Below, one piece after another: positions 51,461 through 59,932 of a DNA stretch of 64,000 nucleotides (position 1 is the first letter of the stretch; every line of letters begins with the position of its first letter). Origin of the DNA: JAJNPS01 sp031378845 (lineage in GTDB: Bacteria > Pseudomonadota > Alphaproteobacteria > Rhodobacterales > Rhodobacteraceae); NCBI GenBank assembly GCA_031378845.1, contig JANNES010000021.1, forward strand, positions 372,001-436,000, read 5' to 3'. The notes below the pieces were generated by a model, which was given only the letters and a program-made list of their open reading frames with translations, searched no databases and had not been told where the DNA came from. Both the position numbers and the translations under genes were made by a program.

Positions 51461-52552
51461 CTAGCGAAACAGCATCAGCGCGCCCGGGCTCCACGCGACC
51501 TTGGTGCGGGTGCCGATATCCAGCACGGGGCGGCCAAAAACGTTGCGCATCGACAGGCGCATCGGCTGATCGGTGCCATCAAGCTTGATGTCGTAATAGG
51601 TCATGTCGCCGTAATAGACGACTTCGGTCACGGTGGCGTCGCTGTCGCGGTCGGTGGCTTTCTGGCCCTCGAAAAGGATGGTCAGTGTCTCGGGGCGGAA
51701 CCCGATGGCAGCACCCTCGCTGGTGGCCGCCGAGACCTGACCTGCATCCAGCGAGACGCGCCCGAACCCCATGGCATCGACCTCGATCTTGCCGCCGGAT
51801 TCCGAGACGATCCTGGCCGGCAGAAAGTTCATCGTGCCGATGAAGTCGGCGACCTTGCGGCTGGCCGGGCGGCGATACAGCGTTTCAGGATCAGCCAGTT
51901 GCGCGATCTCGCCCTCGAACATCACGGCGATGCGGTCGGACATGACCAGCGCCTCTTCCTGGTCGTGGGTCACAAGCACAAAGGTAATGCCGACCTGACG
52001 TTGCAGCCGGATCAGTTCGACCTGCATCTGTTCGCGCATCTTCTTGTCCAGCGCAGACAGCGGCTCATCCAGCAGCAGCACTTTTGGTTTCAGGATCAGC
52101 GCGCGGGCAAGCGCCACGCGCTGGCGCTGACCACCCGACAGCGCGTGGGCCGAGCGTTTGCCGAACCCCTTGAGGCCGACCATTTCCAGCGACTCGTCCA
52201 CCGCGCGGGCCTTTTCGGCCGCCCCGCGCGGATCCTTGCGCAGGCCGAAGCCGACGTTTTCCTCGACCGTCAGATGGGGAAAGATCGCGTAGGACTGAAA
52301 CACCATATTGGTCGGCCGGATGTTGGCGGGCACCCCGGCCATGCTCTTGCCGTCCAAAAGCACGGCACCCGACGAGATATCCTCAAACCCCGCGATGGTG
52401 CGCAGAAGCGTGGTCTTGCCGCAGCCCGAAGGCCCAAGCAGGGAAAAGAACTCCCCCGCGCGGATGGTCGCCGAGATGCCGCGCAGCGCGTGATAGTCGC
52501 CATAGTATTTGTGGACATCCTGGAACTCGATCATGGGTTGTTTGTCGTTCAC
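51461..52552 (-). CDS. ABC transporter ATP-binding protein (PotA-like)
   Basis: 363-residue ATPase. Walker A GPSGCGKTT (about 39-47), LSGGQRQRVALARAL, VLLLDEPLSALD and VTHDQEEAL are intact. The TOBE domain follows. It is the last gene of a permease-permease-ATPase run on the minus strand, with the start (GTG) overlapping the PotC stop by 4 bases. Likely imports a polyamine-like or small organic solute. Confidence 0.92.
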   Translation of the reverse strand: MNDKQPMIEFQDVHKYYGDYHALRGISATIRAGEFFSLLGPSGCGKTTLLRTIAGFEDISSGAVLLDGKSMAGVPANIRPTNMVFQSYAIFPHLTVEENVGFGLRKDPRGAAEKARAVDESLEMVGLKGFGKRSAHALSGGQRQRVALARALILKPKVLLLDEPLSALDKKMREQMQVELIRLQRQVGITFVLVTHDQEEALVMSDRIAVMFEGEIAQLADPETLYRRPASRKVADFIGTMNFLPARIVSESGGKIEVDAMGFGRVSLDAGQVSAATSEGAAIGFRPETLTILFEGQKATDRDSDATVTEVVYYGDMTYYDIKLDGTDQPMRLSMRNVFGRPVLDIGTRTKVAWSPGALMLFR

Positions 52553-53355
52553 GAGCGGCCTCCAGACGCGTTCCCACCGACCTTGGCTATGCCACGGCGG
52601 CGCATGTATTCAGCAAAAGCAAGCAAGATGATCGAGATCAGCACGAGGATCGTCCCCAGCGCCAGCACCGCAGGCACCTTGGCCGGAAAGCGGAACTGGC
52701 CAAAGATGTAGGTCGACAGCACCGGCTGCGTGCCGCCAAGGAACGAGGCGATGATGTATTCATCAAGCGAGATGATGAAGCAGATGAGAAAAGACGAGAT
52801 GATGCCCGGCATGACCAGGGGCAAGATGATCAGGCGAAAGGTTGAGGCCGCGGATTCCCCCAGATCATAGGCCGCCTCTTCAAGCGAGCGGTCCAGCGTC
52901 TGAAAGGTCGACGACAGCACCGTGACCGCAAAAGGTGTGGTGATCAGGATATGCCCCAGAATGATGGTAAAGATCGACAACGGCACGCCCATCGCCACGA
53001 GGACCACGATCAGCGACATCGCAACGACAATCTCGGGCAGCACCAGAGGCAGCATGATCAGGCCAAGGATGCCGGTCTGCGCCGGGAAACGGTAGCGCGT
53101 CGTGGCGCGGGCGGCGAAAAGGCCAAGCCCGGTCGAGATCGCCGCCACGGTCGTCGAGATGATCAGGCTGTTTTGCAACGCATTCCACAGCTGCGGGTCG
53201 TTCCACATCGCCACGAACCATTTGGTGGTGAACGCCTCCAGCGGAAAGGCGATCACGACCGCGTCGTTGAACGCAAACAGCGGCAGAAGCGTGATCGGCG
53301 CATAGAGAAAGACAAGGTAGAGGATGGCGTAGGCGCGCAGGCCGGGGGATTTCAT
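52549..53355 (-). CDS. ABC transporter permease (PotC-like)
   Basis: 268-residue permease with about six membrane helices and the EAA loop LEEAAYDLGESAASTFRLIILP. It starts at ATG 53355, overlapping the preceding permease stop by 4 bases. Partner of the PotA-like ATPase. Confidence 0.92.
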   Translation of the reverse strand: MKSPGLRAYAILYLVFLYAPITLLPLFAFNDAVVIAFPLEAFTTKWFVAMWNDPQLWNALQNSLIISTTVAAISTGLGLFAARATTRYRFPAQTGILGLIMLPLVLPEIVVAMSLIVVLVAMGVPLSIFTIILGHILITTPFAVTVLSSTFQTLDRSLEEAAYDLGESAASTFRLIILPLVMPGIISSFLICFIISLDEYIIASFLGGTQPVLSTYIFGQFRFPAKVPAVLALGTILVLISIILLAFAEYMRRRGIAKVGGNASGGRS

Positions 53356-54239
53356 CGCTGGTTCCCCCGCAAGAACCGCCGGTTGAGCACGAGGAAAGCG
53401 ACGGAGATCACCGCCACGATCAGCATCGCCACCACCACGATGGCCGAGCCCACGGGTCGGTTGTCCTGGCCAAGCATCTTGGCCTCCATCATGTTGGCAA
53501 TCATCGGCAACTTGCCACCGCCAATCAGGTTGGGCGTGACGTAATCGCCGATCGTGGGGATAAAGACGATCAGCACCGCCGCAATAACGCCCGCCATCGA
53601 CAGCGGCAAGGTCACGCGCAGAAATGTGCGGAACCTGCCTTCGCCCAAGTCCTGACCCGCCTCCAAAAGCGAGCGGTCGATCTTTTCGAGGACCACGAAA
53701 ATCGGCAGGATCGCGAACGGTGCATAGGCATGCGCCAATGTCATGATCAGCGCACCGACGTTGTAGTTGATGGCCTGCAATGGCTCGTCGATGATGCCAA
53801 GGCTCATCAGGCCCGAATTGATCACTCCGTTATAGCCAAGGATCACCTTCCAGAGGAAAACCCGGATGATATAGCTGGTCCAGAACGGGATGGTGATCAG
53901 AAACAGCCACAGCGATTTGCGCTCGGGCTTGACGTGAAAGCTGACGAAATAGGCCACCGGATAGGCCAAAAGCACGGTCACCAGCGTGACAGAGACCGAC
54001 ACCACCAAGGACCGCAACATCAGCGCACGATAGACCGGCTGGGACAGCACCTCTTGGTAATTCGCCAGAGTCGGGATCCACTCGACGCCCGACTGCGCAT
54101 CGGTCATGAAACTGAAGAACACGATGGTCGCCATCGGCGCGGCCAACAGCAAGATCGCATAAAGCGCGGGCGGCGAAATCAGGAGAAGGCCGCTTCTCGC
54201 TTCTGGATTTGCGTGCGTGCGCCCGGTGCCTTGCGCCAT
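53352..54239 (-). CDS. ABC transporter permease (PotB-like)
   Basis: 295-residue permease. The start is ATG 54239 behind AGGGGGA; the longer frame adds 22 residues without membrane character. About six helices, with the EAA loop LLEAGQDLGEGRFRTFLRVTLP. First gene of the operon. No solute-binding protein gene lies adjacent, so it must be elsewhere. Confidence 0.9.
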   Translation of the reverse strand: MAQGTGRTHANPEARSGLLLISPPALYAILLLAAPMATIVFFSFMTDAQSGVEWIPTLANYQEVLSQPVYRALMLRSLVVSVSVTLVTVLLAYPVAYFVSFHVKPERKSLWLFLITIPFWTSYIIRVFLWKVILGYNGVINSGLMSLGIIDEPLQAINYNVGALIMTLAHAYAPFAILPIFVVLEKIDRSLLEAGQDLGEGRFRTFLRVTLPLSMAGVIAAVLIVFIPTIGDYVTPNLIGGGKLPMIANMMEAKMLGQDNRPVGSAIVVVAMLIVAVISVAFLVLNRRFLRGNQR

Positions 54240-54388
54240 CGATCCCCCTGTCGGCCGATGGTTCCGGCCCTCTGTCCCCGCCGGTTTCGACCAACGTTTG
54301 ATCAAAGGTAGACAAAAGCCGCAACCGGGCGCAAGGGGCTGAATTCACCCCCGCCCGAATTGCCGGTCAAAAAATGCGCAGTTCCGCC

Positions 54389-54649
54389 TCAGCCGGCGAC
54401 GCGCTCGATGGCAATCGCCCGCTTCTTCAGCTCGTCATAAAGTGTGGGAACGACTTTCAACGCCTCGACTGCCACGCGCAAAGCGTCCGAAAGACGCGCC
54501 TCGCTGGGATCGCGGTCCGAGACGCGCCACACCATGCGCCGTGCGACACCGTCGTCATAGATGATCTCGGTGGCCCCGGCGCGCGTCTTGCGCCAGCCCA
54601 AAAAGTCCGCGCCGCCATTGCGGGCATGAAAAGATGCCTGATATCCCAT
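54389..54649 (-). CDS. Small hypothetical protein
   Basis: 86-residue protein with no recognised family, starting at ATG 54649 (MGYQASFHARNGG) with a weak GGCAG ribosome site. Composition is normal for the genome and codon third positions are mostly G/C. The longer frame adds 44 residues of shadow sequence. It lies upstream of the PotBCA operon on the same strand, 149 bases away. Confidence 0.55.
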   Translation of the reverse strand: MGYQASFHARNGGADFLGWRKTRAGATEIIYDDGVARRMVWRVSDRDPSEARLSDALRVAVEALKVVPTLYDELKKRAIAIERVAG

Positions 54650-54834
54650 ATGTGCTGCCTGCTCGTTTTTTTGTTTTTTACGCCGACCTGCTCGATCGAT
54701 CCGAGGGAAAAGATGCGCTAAAGCAGCGCGTTGCGCAACGAATCTCGAAACAATTCGCCGTGATCGCGGCAAGTTGGACACAGTTTGCGGATAATCTCAG
54801 GTCCGAAACCGGCCTTTGCACCGCGTTTCAGCGA

Positions 54835-56232
54835 TCAAACCGATGGCTCATAGCTTGGCGTTCTGAGCAATGTCGCCAGCCGCCCCAGCGCCGCTTCATA
54901 TTCCGGCATCGCCACATTGCCCGCCAGGGCCAGTCGCACGGCGTTTGGCGCGCGACCATGCGACAACGCATACTCGTCTGCGGTACGCAGCCAGACACCG
55001 ACCTCCTCTGCGCGTGGTCGCAACGCCGCTGCCCGCCACCCGGACGGCAGCCGCAGGTACACGAACCGCAGTCCCGGCAGCCAGGCCAGATCAAATGTGC
55101 CAAGCGCATTGACGGTCACTTGCAGGCGCATCACCAGTTCCTGCAAGACGCGCGCGCGTAAATCCGTGGCCGCGCCGGACCTGAAAAGATCAAGGCACAG
55201 ATCCGAAACCGGGCGCGGCAGTCCAAAGAACGCGTGCTGCGCCGTCAGGCGGCCGGCCTCGCCAAGGCCCACCGGACAAACCACATAGCCCAGCCGGAAC
55301 GCCGCCGAAATCGTCTTGGAAATACTGCCGACATACCACGTCCGCTCCGGCGCGAGGGCACGGATCGAGGGCCAGTCGCTGTGATCGACACTGTAGCAAT
55401 CATCTTCGATGATCTGGCAATCATGGCGGCGGGCGATCGCGGCAATCGCGGCGCGGCGGTCGGGCGGCATGCGCACGGCAGTCGGGTTCTGCGCTTCGGT
55501 CGTCAGGCACAGAATCTGCGGGCCATGGCGGCGGCAGGCGGCCTCAAGCGCGTCGGGCACCATGCCTTGGGCGTCAAGCTCGACCGCGACGACCTCGGCG
55601 CGCACCAGCCGTGCGGCATGGCGAAAACCGGGATAGGCAAGGTCTTCGACCAGCACGACGGGCCGGTCGCCGCGCAGACAACACAGCAAGATGGTCAAGA
55701 TCGCATTCTGCCCGCCAAGCGTCAGCGCGATCTCATCCGCAGTCACCGGCCCCAGCGCGCGATCAGCGACCCACTCCACCAGACAGTCGCGCAATGCCGC
55801 CTCTTTGCGCTGCGAGGGATAGTCTGTCCACTCACCGGGCCTGCCCCCGCCGATCCGCTGCATCGCCTCTTTGAACGCCACCGCCTGTCCGACTTCGGGC
55901 AAAATCGGTGAGCGCAGGTCGATCTGTCCCTGGCTGGCAGCGTCACGCTCCATGAACAAGGGCTGCGTCGGGCCAAGTCGGGGGCTGCGTTCCGACACAA
56001 AGGTGCCGCGCCCGACATTGGCCTGCAACATGCCCTCCTGGATGGCCATCTGATAAGCCCGCGCCACGGTTCCCGGGGTGACCGACAATCGCCACGCCAG
56101 ATCGCGGACCGTCGGCAACTGCGTACCCTCGGCAAGTTCTCCCAGCCGGATTGCATCGCGCAACGCCCGGTTCACGGCCAGATATTTCGGTCCGGGAAAG
56201 AGCGACAGGTCAGGCTGCCAAGTTGTATCCAT
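54835..56232 (-). CDS. MocR-type regulator (GntR helix-turn-helix plus aminotransferase domain)
   Basis: 465-residue regulator. A GntR winged helix (about residues 15-80, LPTVRDLAWRLSVTPGTVARAYQ in part) is joined to a class I/II aminotransferase-like domain with the PLP lysine in YVGSISKTISAAF and the aminotransferase core in QIIEDDCYS. Such MocR proteins bind PLP and sense amino compounds. The start is ATG 56232. The promoter region between it and the DUF1127 gene contains a repeated operator motif at 56266-56311. Confidence 0.92.
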   Translation of the reverse strand: MDTTWQPDLSLFPGPKYLAVNRALRDAIRLGELAEGTQLPTVRDLAWRLSVTPGTVARAYQMAIQEGMLQANVGRGTFVSERSPRLGPTQPLFMERDAASQGQIDLRSPILPEVGQAVAFKEAMQRIGGGRPGEWTDYPSQRKEAALRDCLVEWVADRALGPVTADEIALTLGGQNAILTILLCCLRGDRPVVLVEDLAYPGFRHAARLVRAEVVAVELDAQGMVPDALEAACRRHGPQILCLTTEAQNPTAVRMPPDRRAAIAAIARRHDCQIIEDDCYSVDHSDWPSIRALAPERTWYVGSISKTISAAFRLGYVVCPVGLGEAGRLTAQHAFFGLPRPVSDLCLDLFRSGAATDLRARVLQELVMRLQVTVNALGTFDLAWLPGLRFVYLRLPSGWRAAALRPRAEEVGVWLRTADEYALSHGRAPNAVRLALAGNVAMPEYEAALGRLATLLRTPSYEPSV

Positions 56233-56265
56233 CACAAGTCTTTCATGGCGTCTCAATCGAGCATA

Positions 56266-56311
56266 TTGTATCAATTCATATCAGCACGATTCAAGATTTG
56301 TATCAATACAA
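56266..56311. promoter_or_regulatory. Candidate MocR operator
   Basis: TTGTATCAAT occurs at 56266-56275 and again at 56298-56307, in the same orientation with starts 32 bases apart (about three helical turns). The second copy continues into an inverted repeat, TTGTAT-CA-ATACAA (56298-56311). Direct repeats with an added inverted element are the pattern known for MocR/GabR-type operators. Confidence 0.6.
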
Positions 56312-56322
56312 AAGAGATCAAG

Positions 56323-56526
56323 ATGCGCATCCGCAGCATGACGCAATCCCTGTGGCACGACCGTGCCATCGCAGCCACGCCTGCCTTGCGGGCCGTCTTC
56401 AAGATGCTTGCACGGCGCAAAAGCCGCCGCGCACTGGCCATCCTTGACGGCCATCTCTTGCAAGATATCGGGCTGTCACCAACCGCCGCGAATGCCGAGG
56501 CGTCCAAGCCGTTCTGGCGGGAATGA
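56323..56526 (+). CDS. DUF1127-family small basic protein
   Basis: 67-residue protein, with the DUF1127 core ILDGHLLQDIGLSPTAANAEASKPFWRE. DUF1127 proteins are common in alphaproteobacteria, small and basic, with roles in RNA or stress adaptation in some species. The start is ATG 56323. It is divergent from the MocR gene and 12 bases from the operator, so it is likely the MocR target. Confidence 0.85.
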   Translation: MRIRSMTQSLWHDRAIAATPALRAVFKMLARRKSRRALAILDGHLLQDIGLSPTAANAEASKPFWRE

Positions 56527-56630
56527 CCGACGGCGCCGACCGACGAACCGGGGGCTGCGAGATTTCGCCAAACCAGGATCGCCGCAAGGTTGCGCCGTGC
56601 ACCATCGTTCGGTGACCGTCGCCCATCCGC

Positions 56631-58292
56631 TCACCGGCTGGCGCGGGCCAGCAATCCGACCGCGCAGAGCCCGACCCCCATCACCAGCAAGGCCGCTGGT
56701 GCAGCCTCGCTCAACCGCTCCAGACTGACCAGTTCATAGACCCGTGTGCTGAGCGTGTTGAAGTTGAAGGGGCGCAAAAGCAGCGTCGCAGGCAGTTCCT
56801 TGACGCAGTCGACAAAGACGACCAGCAGCGCCGTTGCGACCGATCCGCGCATCAACGGCATGTAGACCGCGCCAAGCGCGCCGCCTTGACTGCGCCCCAG
56901 CGACCGCGCGACCATTGGCAGGGACGGCGTGACGCGGCCAAAGGCGGTGTCGACGGCACCTTGGGCAATCGCAAAGAACCGCACCATGTAGGCCAGTCCC
57001 ACGGCAACGGCAGTGCCGGTGATCATCAGACCCGGATCACGCCCGGTCCAGCCGACGATCAGATCGGCCAGCCGGTTGTCCAGCGCCGCCAGCGGCACCA
57101 GCAAGCCAACCGCAAGCACCGCGCCGGGCGTGGCATAGCCGATGCTCGTCACCGGCAGCAGCGCCTGGGCCAGACCGGGGCGCGCCATGCGCAGCGCGTA
57201 GACAAAGATGATCGCCGCCCCGACCGTCACGACCGAGGCCCCGCCGGCGACCATCACGGTATTGATCAGCGCATCCTGCAGGCCCGGTGCGACCCAGGCG
57301 TCGGGTGATTTCATCGCCTGAAAACCCATCACGCCGACCGGCAGCACAAAGCCCAACACAAACGGGATCAGACAAAGCACCGTCATCACCCAGCCCCGCG
57401 GGCCGGTCAGCGGTGTCGGCGCCAAAGGGCGCGCAGCGCGTCCCAGCCGGTGAAACCGCGCACGTCGGCGCCCCAGCCGCTCCAGCGTGACGAGGATCAG
57501 GATCAAGGTCAGGCTGACCATCGCGATCTGCGCGGCCCCGCCCGCATTGTTGCCATCAAGCCAGGTCGAAAAGATTCCCGTGGTCAGGGTCTGCACGCCA
57601 AAGTGATGCACCGTGCCGTAATCCGCGACCGTCTCCATCAATGCCAGCGTCACGCCGACCGCAATCGCAGGCCGCGCCAGCGGCAACCCCACGCGCCAGA
57701 ACAGCGCCCGCTGCCCGGCCCCCAGGGCGCGTGCCACCTCATAGGTGCAGCCCGACTGCTCGCGGAACGCCGCCCGCGCCAAGAGATAGACATAAGGGTA
57801 CAACGCCGCAGCAAAGACCACGATTGCAGGTCCATGCGCGCGGACCTCGAAAAACCGGTAATCCCGCGCCGATTGCCAGCCCATCGCGGCGCGCAACACC
57901 GTTTGCAGGGGCCCCGAATAGTCCAGCACGTCAACCAGTGCATACGCCCCGACATAGGCGGGGATTGCCAGCGGAAAGAGCAGCGCATAATCAAGCCAGC
58001 GGCTGCCCGGAAAGCGGTACATCGTGATCAACCACGCAGCTCCGGTGCCAATCGCCGCTGTCAGGACGCCAACGCCCAACATCAGAATCGCGGTATTGGC
58101 CAGATAGCGCGGCATCACGGTGGCCAGAAGATGCGGCCAGATGTTCTCGACAGGGTGAAACGCCATCCACAGGACAGACAGCACCGGCATCAGCACCAGG
58201 GCGGCAATGATCGTGGCAACGACTTGCCAGGCGTTCAGAGCTGCGCTAAGGCGCGGCCACGGCCTTACCCGACTGTTTTGCTCACCCATCAT
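56631..58292 (-). CDS. ABC transporter permease, FbpB-type (two fused permease halves)
   Basis: 553-residue membrane protein with about twelve hydrophobic helices and two permease modules, the arrangement of iron(III) permeases such as FbpB. EAA-like loops are EVARALGAGQRALFWRVGLP in the first half and a SLGRSQGGALGAVYMP segment in the second. No ATPase or binding-protein gene is adjacent. The start is uncertain: ATG 58292 or 58289, and no ribosome site is visible (the upstream bases are pyrimidine-rich). Confidence 0.85.
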   Translation of the reverse strand: MMGEQNSRVRPWPRLSAALNAWQVVATIIAALVLMPVLSVLWMAFHPVENIWPHLLATVMPRYLANTAILMLGVGVLTAAIGTGAAWLITMYRFPGSRWLDYALLFPLAIPAYVGAYALVDVLDYSGPLQTVLRAAMGWQSARDYRFFEVRAHGPAIVVFAAALYPYVYLLARAAFREQSGCTYEVARALGAGQRALFWRVGLPLARPAIAVGVTLALMETVADYGTVHHFGVQTLTTGIFSTWLDGNNAGGAAQIAMVSLTLILILVTLERLGRRRARFHRLGRAARPLAPTPLTGPRGWVMTVLCLIPFVLGFVLPVGVMGFQAMKSPDAWVAPGLQDALINTVMVAGGASVVTVGAAIIFVYALRMARPGLAQALLPVTSIGYATPGAVLAVGLLVPLAALDNRLADLIVGWTGRDPGLMITGTAVAVGLAYMVRFFAIAQGAVDTAFGRVTPSLPMVARSLGRSQGGALGAVYMPLMRGSVATALLVVFVDCVKELPATLLLRPFNFNTLSTRVYELVSLERLSEAAPAALLVMGVGLCAVGLLARASR

Positions 58293-58422
58293 GAGAGAGG
58301 AGGTACAGGAAAGGGCTTTGACTGTCCAGAAAAGCCCATATAGTCCTTTGAGGATGCGGGGCGTACCCTGACAAACCCGCATCTGGCCGCCCGTTGGCCC
58401 AATCACAAGGCAAGCAGGCCGC

Positions 58423-59295
58423 ATGCAGATCGTCTATCATCTTGGCGCGCATTGCACCGACGAGGACCGTCTGCTGCGCTGCCTGTTGCGCAACCGCGCG
58501 ATGCTGGCTGATCGCGGCATCGTGGTGCCGGGCCCGGCCAGATACCGCAAGCTGCTTCGCGATACCGCCGTGCAGTTGAAGGGCCAGCGCGCCTCGATCG
58601 AGACGCAGGCGCTGGTGCTGGAACAGATCATGGATGAGGATCAGGCCGACCGGCTCATCCTCAGCTGGGACAGTTTTCTGAGCTTTCCGCAATGGGTGCT
58701 GCGTCCGGGCCTCTACCCCCTCGCCGGAGAGCGGATCCGCGCCTTCAAAGAGATATTTCCCGATATTGACGCCGAGTTCCACATGGCGATCCGCAATCCC
58801 GCGACGTTTCTGCCCGCGCTCTTTGAAAAACAGAAAGTCAAATCCTATGAGGACTTTTTGAACGGCATTGACCCGATGTTTCTCAACTGGTCGGATGTCG
58901 TGGCGCAGATCCGGTCGGAAAACCCCGATGTCCACCTGACGATCTGGTGCGATGAGGATACGCCGCTGATCTGGCCGGAGGTTCTGGGCGCGGTCACCGG
59001 ACTTGGTGACCCGCCGCCTTTTGACGGTGAAGATGAACTCTTGGCCAGCATCATGGCCCCCGAAGGTCTGAGCCGGATGCGCGACTATCTGACGCGCAAT
59101 CCACCGACCAACGCAAGCCAGCGCAAACGCATCGTCGCGGCCTTTCTGGACAAGTTCGTGCTGCAGGAAAAGATCGAGATCGAGGTGTCCCTGCCCGGAT
59201 GGTCCGCCGAACTCATCAGCAATCTGACCGCCAATTATGATGCAGATCTGGCGCGCATCGCCGCCATCGACGGGATCCGCCTGATCCAGCCCTGA
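58423..59295 (+). CDS. Hypothetical protein, 290 residues
   Basis: Conserved-looking globular protein without recognised domain. The N-terminus, IVYHLGAHCTDEDRLLRCLLRNRAMLADRGIVVPGPA in part, resembles the beginning of sulfotransferase-like proteins, but the P-loop-type motif is not clear. It is predicted cytoplasmic with no signal or membrane segment. Divergent from the permease. Confidence 0.6.
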   Translation: MQIVYHLGAHCTDEDRLLRCLLRNRAMLADRGIVVPGPARYRKLLRDTAVQLKGQRASIETQALVLEQIMDEDQADRLILSWDSFLSFPQWVLRPGLYPLAGERIRAFKEIFPDIDAEFHMAIRNPATFLPALFEKQKVKSYEDFLNGIDPMFLNWSDVVAQIRSENPDVHLTIWCDEDTPLIWPEVLGAVTGLGDPPPFDGEDELLASIMAPEGLSRMRDYLTRNPPTNASQRKRIVAAFLDKFVLQEKIEIEVSLPGWSAELISNLTANYDADLARIAAIDGIRLIQP

Positions 59296-59304
59296 AGGGC
59301 CGCG

Positions 59305-59580
59305 TCAGGACATGCCCAGCGCTGCCTTGTACATCTCCAGCACGGCCTCTTCTTCGGCAATGTCATCGGGTTTGCGCTTGCGCAGCGCGATCACCTTGCG
59401 CAACACCTTGGTGTCGTAGCCACGGCCCTTGGCCTCTGCCATCAGCTCTTTTTGCTGTTCGGCCACATCCTGACGTTCAGATTCAAGCTGCTCGTAACGT
59501 TCGATAAATTGGCGCAACTCATCTGCGGTAACGGCATAGGTATCAATCTGATCGGTCATCACGGGCCTGTTTTCTGACAT
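59305..59580 (-). CDS. DUF2312 protein (GapR-like nucleoid protein)
   Basis: 91-residue coiled-coil protein of the DUF2312 family, which includes Caulobacter GapR, a DNA-binding protein that sits on overtwisted DNA. The helix EQQKELMAEAKGRGYDTKVLRKVIALRKRKPDDI carries the conserved DNA-binding residues (described here at about 43-75). The length matches GapR. Confidence 0.85.
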   Translation of the reverse strand: MSENRPVMTDQIDTYAVTADELRQFIERYEQLESERQDVAEQQKELMAEAKGRGYDTKVLRKVIALRKRKPDDIAEEEAVLEMYKAALGMS

Positions 59581-59690
59581 CGGGTTGGCGCCTTCCCTAC
59601 CCCGAGCATGCCATCCAGTGCAAGCCGCCTTTGGTCACCCGCACTTGTCAGCAACGCCGCTGGCAGCTAGGGCTGCGTGCAGTCTGAAAG

Positions 59691-59924
59691 ATGGCAAGGG
59701 CGAATGCGATGCAAGCACTGATCTGGGTTGGCGCGGCACTGTCTTTGGCGGGTGTCGGCGGGTTGATCTACTGCATCGCCCTCGCACTCAGGGCGCGCCG
59801 CGCAGGCCTGCCAGATGCCGATCTGCGCGCGCGGCTGCAGCGCGTGGTGACCATCAACATGGCAGCCCTCGGCGTCTCGGCGCTTGGCCTGATGCTGGTG
59901 GTGGCGGGCATCTTGCTGGACTGA
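59691..59924 (+). CDS. Small two-helix membrane protein
   Basis: 77-residue protein with two transmembrane helices (about 10-33 and 53-75) joined by a basic loop (RARRAGLPDADLRARLQR). A downstream ATG at 59709 (71 residues) has an AAGG ribosome site and may be the true start. No family recognised. Confidence 0.6.
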   Translation: MARANAMQALIWVGAALSLAGVGGLIYCIALALRARRAGLPDADLRARLQRVVTINMAALGVSALGLMLVVAGILLD

Positions 59925-59932
59925 TCGCAGCA

